Source: an uncultured Bacteroidia bacterium
Lineage (GTDB): Bacteria > Bacteroidota > Bacteroidia > NS11-12g > UBA9320
Direction: 5' to 3'
DNA length: 50,408 nt
NCBI GenBank assembly: GCA_905478335.1
Contig: CAJQIC010000046.1
Span: forward strand, 1 to 50,408
In this document: positions 44,291-50,408 of the stretch, in pieces
Numbering within the stretch: position 1 is the stretch's first letter
Layout: every line of letters begins with the position of its first letter
Position numbers and translations under genes: made by a program
The notes under the pieces: generated by a model
What the model was told of the DNA's origin: nothing
Databases searched by the model: none
Seen by the model: only the letters and a program-made list of their open reading frames with translations

Positions 44291-45334
44291 CTATTTTGAA
44301 TTTAAAACTTTAAGAACCTCTGCGTTAGAAACACGCACCATTTGGTTAAAGCTATTGTTAGGAACGATCATGTACCATGTTCCTGCCTTGTTTAAGTATG
44401 TTGTGTTAGTGAACGACTTAATGGCAACTGGGGTCGACACGGGTGTGTCGAAAAGCAGCAGTTTTTTGCCATCAAACTTGTAGCCTTTGAAATTTACAAT
44501 GCTCTCCCAAAACTCTACTCGAATACCAAAACTTGGAGATGTTTTTAAGGATTTTGTTGTAACGCTTTCAGCATCTTCAGTTTCCTTAGCCGTTTTGTCC
44601 TTACTTTTTCTATTGAACAAGCCATCTTTTTTGGCACGTTTAACGTCTGTCGTTTGGGTTGATTCTTGCACTTCATAGGCAACAACCAACAACATGACGT
44701 TTTTGCTTCCCAGCATCGAGTCGCGTTTTGCTTTAAACTTGTCGCCATCAATTTCGTCTTCATTCTTTTTTAACTCAGCAAAATCGACTTCATCCGAATC
44801 CGTGGTTAAAACACGTGCATCGTCAATGGCTTCATCATCTTCTACAACTTCAACCATTGCAATTTCAGGCGGTGGCGGCGAGATCATTGAATCCTGCTCA
44901 TCATTTTTAAACGTTGTAGCAATCTGTGCGGAGTCAGTTACAGGTACAGGTTTTTGGTTTTCTTCGGGTTCTTCAGTTTTAACTTGTTCTGTTTTGTCTG
45001 CTTGAGACAGTTCCTCACCACCTTGTGGTAACATTGTTTTGATAATCAACCCAAATGCGAGTAAGGATAAGATACTAGCAGCAACAGCTAAACTCCTATT
45101 GCCAAAAGGGATGATAAAACCTTTTTTAGGTTTTTTCGCATCAACGAGCATCGCTTTTAATTCGTTTCTTCTCGCCGTTTCAACGCTCTTGATAATTGCT
45201 TTTTGTACCTGAACTTGATTTAAAAATGCAGGATCATCCTTTAATCTGATCTTGAATTTGTCCAATTCTTGTCCTATCAATTCCCCATTGAGGTATTGAT
45301 CAATTAATTCGTGAATATGTTGTTGCTTATCCAT
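44291..45334 (-). CDS. Putative membrane-bound anti-sigma factor
   Basis: The 347-residue protein has a helical N-terminal region (1-75: HIHELIDQYLNGELIGQELDKFKI) like the cytosolic sigma-binding part of Bacteroidota anti-sigma proteins. One membrane helix lies at about 82-102. A long acidic linker of low complexity follows (about 105-230), then a C-terminal domain that is presumably periplasmic. No HxxxCxxC zinc motif is present. It lies 3 nt after the ECF sigma gene, the classic pairing. A direct sigma-binding test is needed; the assignment rests on architecture and context. Confidence 0.75.
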   Translation of the reverse strand: MDKQQHIHELIDQYLNGELIGQELDKFKIRLKDDPAFLNQVQVQKAIIKSVETARRNELKAMLVDAKKPKKGFIIPFGNRSLAVAASILSLLAFGLIIKTMLPQGGEELSQADKTEQVKTEEPEENQKPVPVTDSAQIATTFKNDEQDSMISPPPPEIAMVEVVEDDEAIDDARVLTTDSDEVDFAELKKNEDEIDGDKFKAKRDSMLGSKNVMLLVVAYEVQESTQTTDVKRAKKDGLFNRKSKDKTAKETEDAESVTTKSLKTSPSFGIRVEFWESIVNFKGYKFDGKKLLLFDTPVSTPVAIKSFTNTTYLNKAGTWYMIVPNNSFNQMVRVSNAEVLKVLNSK

Positions 45335-45337
45335 GAT

Positions 45338-45907
45338 TTAATTGAAAAAATCTTCTTTGTTAAATTTAGTCGTTACGGACGACTGTAGCCGCTTAAAACA
45401 TTGGTATTTTTTTGACTTCACCGTATCGGTGTTTGCAAAACCCATTTTTTCGGCAATCGTTTTATTGTCGAACCCGTCAAAATAGAAGTAACCGAGAAGT
45501 CTCATACATGTCTCGTCTAATTCGGCCACCATTTGATGAATGATTCTGTGATCCAAATGATCAGTTTTAATATCGTCAGCGGTAATTTTCTCTTGTAACG
45601 ATTCGTCAACAACTGTAAACCTAGTTTTCTTTTTGAGTTGTTTGTACCATAAGTTTTTGACAATAGCCATCAAATAGGTACTCATTTTTACCGTTAACGA
45701 GAAATGGGGTTTATTGACATTGCGCCAAACAGCTATGATGCTGTCTTGTAGCACATCATCAATTTCATCTTCACTACCGTTGTTTTTTAAAATAAAGCTC
45801 TTTACCATAGCGTAATACGATTTTTGCATTGACACCAACGCTTCTTCGTTTCCTGCTTTTATTTCCTCAACAAGTTGAGAATCAGAAAAACGTTTATTTA
45901 GAAGCAT
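45338..45907 (-). CDS. ECF-type RNA polymerase sigma factor
   Basis: The 189-residue protein has region 2 (about 15-90: EDEIDDVLQDSIIAVWRNV, then a TYLMAIVKNLWYKQL helix) and region 4 (about 125-180: CMRLLGYFYFDGFDNKTIAEKMGFANTDTVKSKKYQCFKRL). There is no region 1 or 3, as in ECF sigma factors. Such proteins redirect RNA polymerase in response to envelope or other stress and are held by a co-encoded anti-sigma. The gene is divergent from htrA across a 142-nt shared region. Confidence 0.92.
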   Translation of the reverse strand: MLLNKRFSDSQLVEEIKAGNEEALVSMQKSYYAMVKSFILKNNGSEDEIDDVLQDSIIAVWRNVNKPHFSLTVKMSTYLMAIVKNLWYKQLKKKTRFTVVDESLQEKITADDIKTDHLDHRIIHQMVAELDETCMRLLGYFYFDGFDNKTIAEKMGFANTDTVKSKKYQCFKRLQSSVTTKFNKEDFFN

Positions 45908-46017
45908 TTTGTAGAGCGTTAATATTGTTTAATCGAAATAGGTAAATGAAGCAGATACAATTTGTCTTTTTGAACGTTACAAATATCGAAATTTATGACA
46001 CAAATTGGTTGGAACGC

Positions 46018-46025
46018 TAAATTTG
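46018..46025 (+). promoter_or_regulatory. TAnnTTTG-type -7 element upstream of htrA
   Basis: TAAATTTG ends 24 nt before ATG 46050; a start near 46030 would give a leader of about 20 nt. It lies downstream of the longer reading-frame start at 46005 and argues for the shorter protein. The shared gap with the sigma factor may hold ECF-type elements that I cannot define. Confidence 0.5.
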
Positions 46026-46049
46026 TGTCTGTTGATAAGGAAAAGTAAT

Positions 46050-47510
46050 ATGAAAATTAAAAAAGTCTTAGGCGTTTTATTTATCGCTGTAATCGGAGGA
46101 GCAATGGCTTTGGGTCTTAACCAAGCCTTTTTCAAACAAGAATCGAAACCGCAAAGTTTTGAAGAACAGCAAAAGGTCCAATTTACAAATCAAGAGAAAA
46201 TAACGGATCAACCGGGTACTAATTTTGTTGCCGTTTCTGAACATGCAACGCCAACAGTGGTGCATATCAAAACAGAAATCCAGTCGCAAAAATCAGGAGA
46301 AATGGGTGAAATGTTTGATCCATTTGGGTTTTTCAATGACCCAAGGTTCAAAAACAACCAACCCAGACAAGGTTCTGGCTCTGGGGTTATAATTATGGAT
46401 AATGGATATATCGTAACCAATAACCACGTAATCGACAATGCGACCAAAATTGAAGTGATTCTGAACGACAAAAGAAGTTATGATGCTGAATTGGTTGGAC
46501 GCGACCCAGAAACAGATTTAGCCTTACTAAAGATCGAAGAGAAAGAATTACCATTCTTAGGTTTTGGTAATTCAGATGCTTTAAAGGTTGGAGAATGGGT
46601 GATTGCCGTTGGAAACCCATTCAACTTAACAAGTACGGTAACGGCGGGCATTGTAAGTGCCAAAGGAAGAAATATTAATCTGTTAAGACAAAATAGCGAG
46701 TACGCCATAGAAAACTTCATCCAAACAGATGCTGCTGTAAACCCAGGCAACAGTGGTGGTGCACTTGTGAATACGAGCGGAGAACTTATAGGTATTAATA
46801 CAGCGATTGCCTCTCAAACAGGCTCGTACGCAGGATATTCGTTTGCTGTGCCAGTTAATATTGCCAAAAAGGTATTGGATGATTTGCGTAAATACGGTGA
46901 GGTGAAACGTGCTATTTTAGGTGTAAGAATTCAAGACATCACGGCAGAACTTGCTGCTGATAAAGGTATCGAAGACATAAAAGGTGTATTCATTCCAGAA
47001 GTGGTTGACGGCGGAGCAGCTGAAAAGGCCGGAATAAAGGCCGAGGACGTAATTGTGCGCATTGATGGTGAAGAAGTAAACAAAGCGTCAGAACTACAAG
47101 AGGAAATTAGCAAATACCATCCTGGCGACGACGTAAACGTCACCTTGGTTCGTGATGGTAAACAAATTGAAAAAACGGTTAAACTTTTGAGTAAAGACGG
47201 CAAAAAAGAAATTTCTACCGAAACTGTTAGAGATGAAGCGACAGCACTTGGAGGGAAGTTTGAAAACCTTGGTCATACAGAGAAGATGGAGCTGAAGGTT
47301 AGAAACGGTGTAAGGATAAAATCAATTGGCAAAGGCCCATTAAAAGAAAAAGGTATTCCAGAAGGCTTTGTTATCACGATGATAGATAAGCAACGTGTCT
47401 ACACAACTAAGGATGTTGTGAAAGTAATCGAGGGAAAGACCGGATCGATTCTTATTGACGGAGTTACCGAAGATGGAGAAGAAGAATCCTACGCCGTTCG
47501 CATTGAGTAA
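46050..47510 (+). CDS. htrA: Do family serine endopeptidase (HtrA/DegP-like)
   Basis: From ATG 46050 the protein has 486 residues; the frame is open 15 codons earlier but the promoter-like element lies inside that stretch. An N-terminal membrane/signal segment (about 5-23) precedes a trypsin-like domain with the triad His126 (NNHVID), Asp156 (DPETDLALL) and Ser235 (GNSGGAL). Two PDZ domains follow, at about 300-390 and 410-486. HtrA proteases remove or refold damaged envelope proteins in the periplasm. Its divergence from the ECF sigma gene suggests envelope-stress control (inference). A terminator follows. Confidence 0.95.
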   Translation: MKIKKVLGVLFIAVIGGAMALGLNQAFFKQESKPQSFEEQQKVQFTNQEKITDQPGTNFVAVSEHATPTVVHIKTEIQSQKSGEMGEMFDPFGFFNDPRFKNNQPRQGSGSGVIIMDNGYIVTNNHVIDNATKIEVILNDKRSYDAELVGRDPETDLALLKIEEKELPFLGFGNSDALKVGEWVIAVGNPFNLTSTVTAGIVSAKGRNINLLRQNSEYAIENFIQTDAAVNPGNSGGALVNTSGELIGINTAIASQTGSYAGYSFAVPVNIAKKVLDDLRKYGEVKRAILGVRIQDITAELAADKGIEDIKGVFIPEVVDGGAAEKAGIKAEDVIVRIDGEEVNKASELQEEISKYHPGDDVNVTLVRDGKQIEKTVKLLSKDGKKEISTETVRDEATALGGKFENLGHTEKMELKVRNGVRIKSIGKGPLKEKGIPEGFVITMIDKQRVYTTKDVVKVIEGKTGSILIDGVTEDGEEESYAVRIE

Positions 47511-47533
47511 ACGAAGGATACAGTAAGAATTCG

Positions 47534-47565
47534 AAAGAGGGTGCTACCAGCACTCTCTTTTTTTT
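47534..47565 (+). terminator. Rho-independent terminator of htrA
   Basis: Arms AAAGAGGGTGCT (47534-47545) and AGCACTCTCTTT (47549-47560) pair with one G-T wobble around ACC and are followed by Ts to 47565. The structure begins 24 nt after the htrA stop codon. Confidence 0.9.
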
Positions 47566-47590
47566 GTTATCCTTGTAAGAACAATTTATT

Positions 47591-49003
47591 ATGGCAAAAA
47601 TCAAATTCTGTGGTGCAGCACAAACGGTAACAGGAAGTAGTCATTTAGTAACACTTGATGATGGGACCAATATTTTACTTGATTGCGGATTATACCAAGG
47701 CAATGAAGAGAAGTACGAAAATTTCAATCGCGAGTGGGGCTTTAACCCTGAAGAGATTGATTATATGATTTTAAGTCATGCGCATATAGATCATAGCGGA
47801 CGTATCCCGAAGTTATCTAAAGATGGTTACAAGGGCGACATTGTTTGCACAAGTGCCACGCGAGACTTGGCGTCCATCATGCTAATGGATAGCGCCTATA
47901 TCCAAGAAAAAGATGTTGTCTATCTAAATAGAAGAAAGGAACGATTAGGTCTAAAACCGGTTGAGGCGTTATATACCATTGAAGATGCACGAAACTGCAT
48001 GGACCAGTTTGTCGGAATTGGGTATAACAGATGGTATGCTATAAACAACACGATATCTGTTCGTTTTCGTGACAGCGGACACATTTTAGGAAGTGCGAGT
48101 GTAACGCTAAGAATAAAAAAAGAAGATGGGTACTACAATTACCTCGGCTTTACTGGTGATATTGGTCGGCCGGATCGACCGATATTAAGAAACCCCGTTC
48201 CCATGGATGATTTGGATTATCTTATTTGTGAATCTACTTATGGCGGTAAAGCCCACGGTGGTATGCCCGATAACAAACAAGAGTTATTGGACATTATTAA
48301 GCATACCTGTGTCGAGAAAAAGGGGAAGTTGATTATCCCTGCTTTTAGCGTAGGTAGAACACAGGAAATCGTATACATGTTGGACCAGTTGGAGACAGAA
48401 AAGAAACTGCCTCGAATTCCAGTGTATGTAGATAGTCCGTTAGCGGTCAATGCGACGGACATTTTTACCATGCATCCTGAATGCTTTGATGACGCTATTT
48501 TGGATTACATGAGCAAAGACCCAAACCCTTTCGGATTTAATGGGTTAAAGTATGTACGAAGTGTGGAACAATCAAAGGCGATTAATGGGATGAAGGGGCC
48601 AGCGATTATCATTAGTGCTAGTGGGATGATGAGCGCGGGTCGTGTAAAGCACCATTTGGCAAACAACATTGAAGATCGTCGAAACACAATTCTTGTTGTC
48701 GGTTATTGTTCTCCAGGAACCTTAGGTGGGCGTATTCGGAACGGAGCAGATGAGGTTCGAATATATGGTACCCATTACAAGGTTAATGCTGAAGTGAAGG
48801 TCTTAGACTCGTTTAGTGCGCATGGAGACCAACAGGAAATGTTAGATTATTTAGATAACCTTAATCGACACAAACTGAAAAAAATATTCTTGGTTCATGG
48901 CGATGTTCATCGACAAGAATTGTTTGAAACGGCATTGAAAGACAATAAATTTCAACAAGTGGAAATTCCTCATCTCGGGCAGAGTTATAAAGTTGATATT
49001 TAA
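47591..49003 (+). CDS. Metallo-beta-lactamase/beta-CASP hydrolase (RNA-specificity type)
   Basis: The 470-residue protein has the metal motif HAHIDHSG (His63, His65, Asp67, His68), a second ligand region at GSASVTL/GDIGRP, and a beta-CASP insert. The C-terminal part holds ISASGMMSAGRVKHHL and the HGD motif of the Zn-dependent RNA-specificity domain (FSAHGDQ; VHGDVHRQ). Relatives include RNase-type and CPSF73-like nucleases. An RNA-processing role is likely by family, not proven. It ends 2 nt before the FIST gene, so the two are probably co-transcribed. Confidence 0.93.
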   Translation: MAKIKFCGAAQTVTGSSHLVTLDDGTNILLDCGLYQGNEEKYENFNREWGFNPEEIDYMILSHAHIDHSGRIPKLSKDGYKGDIVCTSATRDLASIMLMDSAYIQEKDVVYLNRRKERLGLKPVEALYTIEDARNCMDQFVGIGYNRWYAINNTISVRFRDSGHILGSASVTLRIKKEDGYYNYLGFTGDIGRPDRPILRNPVPMDDLDYLICESTYGGKAHGGMPDNKQELLDIIKHTCVEKKGKLIIPAFSVGRTQEIVYMLDQLETEKKLPRIPVYVDSPLAVNATDIFTMHPECFDDAILDYMSKDPNPFGFNGLKYVRSVEQSKAINGMKGPAIIISASGMMSAGRVKHHLANNIEDRRNTILVVGYCSPGTLGGRIRNGADEVRIYGTHYKVNAEVKVLDSFSAHGDQQEMLDYLDNLNRHKLKKIFLVHGDVHRQELFETALKDNKFQQVEIPHLGQSYKVDI

Positions 49004-49005
49004 TT

Positions 49006-50085
49006 ATGTATTGTTCAAATGTTAAAGAAGTTGAGGCAGCCCTCTCTAAGATCAACTCCGGTGCAGTTGTATTGTTTGTGGCAGAGGAAAATTTTGATTT
49101 TTCAAAGCTTCATGAGAAAATAGAAAATGCTTCTATAGACGTAGTTGGGGCAAAATTTCCAGGTGTTATACACGAATGTAAATTGTATTATGAAGGGTAT
49201 GTGCTTTTACATTTTGAGCAAGAGTATGATTTGAGGTTTTTCAATTCGTCAAAAGATGTTCAAGAGTTAAAAGATTGGGAGATAAAGACGGGTGTAGGTT
49301 TAATTATTTTAGATGGTTTATCGTCTGACAAGCAAGAATTCCTTGACGAGCTGAATTACAATATTGGTGCTGATTTTGACTTTATCGGATCAGGTGCTGG
49401 TTCAAGCTCGCTTAAGCAAACACCGTGCGTTTTTAATAAGAATGGCATTCACAAAGACGCAGCATTTGTGCTACTTCTTGATACAACGATGAGTTTGGGT
49501 GTTGCACATGGATATGAAAGAATTAATGGTCCGATTATCGCAACTAAGGTGGAGAAAAATGTCATCATAGAGTTAAACTGGGAGACCCCAATGGATGTAT
49601 ACTCAAGATATGTTTCAGAACACTGCGGTCAGGAGGTAAATGCAGAAAACTTCTCGGAATGGTGCGCTAAATATCCGTTAGGAATAAATAGAAAAGGACA
49701 AGAAGACATCGTGCGAGACCCAATAGGCTGTAATGAAGCCGGCCATATAATTTGTATTGATGAAGTTCCTGCAAACGCAGCGCTTTATTTACTTTATGGA
49801 CATGAGCCTGGATTAATTAGCGCTGCACAAAAAGCATCTAAAACAGCAATTGCGGAGTCCAAAACAAACCCTGAACTTGGACTCATAGTTGATTGCGTTA
49901 CGCGTGTATTGTATTTAAGTGATTCTTTTGATAAAGAGATGGGAGTGATTTTTGACGCGTTCAACAAAGGTGGTAGGCGTGTTCCAATGTCAGGTTTACT
50001 TTCGATGGGCGAAATTTCGACATATGGTAAGGGGAGGTTAGAAATTAATAATAAAGCAATACTTTCAGCAGTCATAAATGAATAA
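49006..50085 (+). CDS. FIST domain sensor-type protein
   Basis: The 359-residue protein has the FIST N and FIST C order: an N-terminal alpha/beta part (about 10-190) with GVGLIILDGLSSDKQEF and DFDFIGSGAGSSSL, and a C-terminal part (about 200-350). There is no signal or membrane helix. FIST proteins are thought to bind small ligands such as amino acids and are often encoded beside histidine kinases. The next reading frame starts 8 nt inside its end and looks like the front of such a kinase or GAF protein, but is cut short. Confidence 0.9.
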   Translation: MYCSNVKEVEAALSKINSGAVVLFVAEENFDFSKLHEKIENASIDVVGAKFPGVIHECKLYYEGYVLLHFEQEYDLRFFNSSKDVQELKDWEIKTGVGLIILDGLSSDKQEFLDELNYNIGADFDFIGSGAGSSSLKQTPCVFNKNGIHKDAAFVLLLDTTMSLGVAHGYERINGPIIATKVEKNVIIELNWETPMDVYSRYVSEHCGQEVNAENFSEWCAKYPLGINRKGQEDIVRDPIGCNEAGHIICIDEVPANAALYLLYGHEPGLISAAQKASKTAIAESKTNPELGLIVDCVTRVLYLSDSFDKEMGVIFDAFNKGGRRVPMSGLLSMGEISTYGKGRLEINNKAILSAVINE

Positions 50086-50305
50086 CGATATATCCAAAAT
50101 AATGACAGACTTGGCAGACGTCTATGAATTGTCTCTGTCTATTGGAACTAGTCTTGAATTAGAGAAAAATTGTCAAACATTTTATAGAAGTTTAGTTCAG
50201 AGGAAAAATCTCAGTTTTATTGGTGTCTGGCACATGGTAGACAATACACTACAACTTCAATCATCGTTTCCGCATAAGGCGGTGTTCGACGTCAGCAAAA
50301 AGTGA
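50078..50305 (+). pseudogene. Truncated GAF-like N-terminus downstream of the FIST gene
   Basis: The 75 residues (for example ELSLSIGTSLELEKNCQTF, then RKNLSFIGVWHM) resemble the start of a GAF domain as found at the front of hybrid sensor kinases encoded after FIST genes. The frame ends at TGA 50303-50305, far before a full GAF domain (about 150 residues). Neither of the other two forward frames stays open: one stops at TAG 50311, the other at TAA 50325. I infer a truncation rather than a single frameshift. It overlaps the FIST gene by 8 nt, so coupled translation was once likely. A genuinely short protein remains possible. Confidence 0.55.
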
Positions 50306-50311
50306 ACTTAT

Positions 50312-50371
50312 AGGGGTTATGATTTAAGAGAGGGTTATTTAATATATTTATAACCTTTTAAATCAACCTTA
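50312..50371. repeat. Long imperfect AT-rich inverted repeat
   Basis: The core pairs TGATTTAA...GGGTTAT (50320-50338) with ATAACCT...TTAAATCA (50350-50365) around an AT loop. The outer parts GGGGTTA and AACCTT extend the pairing with bulges. It follows the truncated GAF frame and precedes a possible new start at 50372. It could be a terminator-like hairpin, a mobile-element end, or a chance palindrome in AT-rich DNA. Confidence 0.6.
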
Positions 50372-50408
50372 ATGGTAAACAAGAAAAGTACAAGTTCACT
50401 AATCAGTG
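50372..50408 (+). CDS. Possible start of a gene running off the window
   Basis: ATG 50372 opens a frame (MVNKKSTSSLIS) that continues to the window edge. A basic start after an intergenic hairpin is suggestive, but 12 codons cannot support identification and a chance frame is quite possible. Confidence 0.22.
   Translation, partial: MVNKKSTSSLIS

Noticed and set aside
46005-46049. Longer start of the HtrA protease
   Set aside because: The first 15 residues do not fit a signal segment and contain the promoter-like element; MKIKKVLGVLFIAVIGG is a natural start.

Overview
The window looks like chromosomal DNA from a member of the Bacteroidota, most likely a marine-type Flavobacteriales. The evidence is two secreted proteins with type IX secretion (T9SS) type A C-terminal domains, an Omp28-like lipoprotein, a bacillithiol deacetylase (BshB1), families typical of this phylum (DUF4294, DUF2200), and TAnnTTTG promoter elements a few bases ahead of start codons. 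GC content is moderate to low. There are no rRNA or tRNA genes, no CRISPR array and no complete insertion sequence that I can see. No stretch longer than about 300 bp lacks a gene.

Layout. 1-4.0 kb: the last codons of an upstream gene, a DinB fragment, a small lipoprotein, a DUF2200 protein and a SulP-type anion transporter, all on +. 4.2-12.1 kb: a compact minus-strand block of six genes built around an unusual AAA+ ATPase. In transcription order these are a coiled-coil protein, an unknown soluble protein, the AAA+ protein, a second unknown soluble protein, a small membrane protein and a large membrane-anchored protein. This is the least explained part of the window and my best candidate for an undescribed system. 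12.3-19.4 kb: a GtrB-type glycosyltransferase with a partner protein, a CNNM/CorC-type membrane protein (minus), then gltX, an FtsB/DivIC-like protein and monomeric isocitrate dehydrogenase. 19.5-24.4 kb (minus): nif3-like, zinc-ribbon, TPR, lipoprotein and fabD, spaced like an operon. 24.5-28.6 kb (+): lpxK, rsmA, mgtE and meaB, tightly packed or overlapping. 28.6-31.5 kb (minus): rsmI, lnt and lipB, overlapping.

31.6-35.4 kb (minus): an Omp28-like lipoprotein with a clear terminator, and uvrA. 35.5-38.1 kb (+): a large secreted protein with lamin-tail-like domains. 38.1-41.3 kb (minus): bshB1 and three secreted proteins, two of them T9SS cargo. 41.4-45.9 kb (minus): an ECF sigma factor, its probable membrane anti-sigma factor, dapF, a polytopic glycosyltransferase-like protein and a DUF4294 protein. 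46.0-50.4 kb (+): an HtrA/DegP protease divergent from the sigma factor, a metallo-beta-lactamase/beta-CASP hydrolase, a FIST sensor protein, a truncated GAF-like reading frame, and an AT-rich inverted repeat at the window edge.

Most recognised genes are housekeeping: lipid A and lipoprotein maturation, fatty-acid synthesis, ribosome methylation, translation, TCA cycle, lysine/peptidoglycan precursor and DNA repair. The less ordinary material is the AAA+ block, the sigma/anti-sigma/HtrA envelope-stress-like neighbourhood, the T9SS cargo cluster, the short tandem repeats found just behind minus-strand stop codons, and the truncated genes at both edges.
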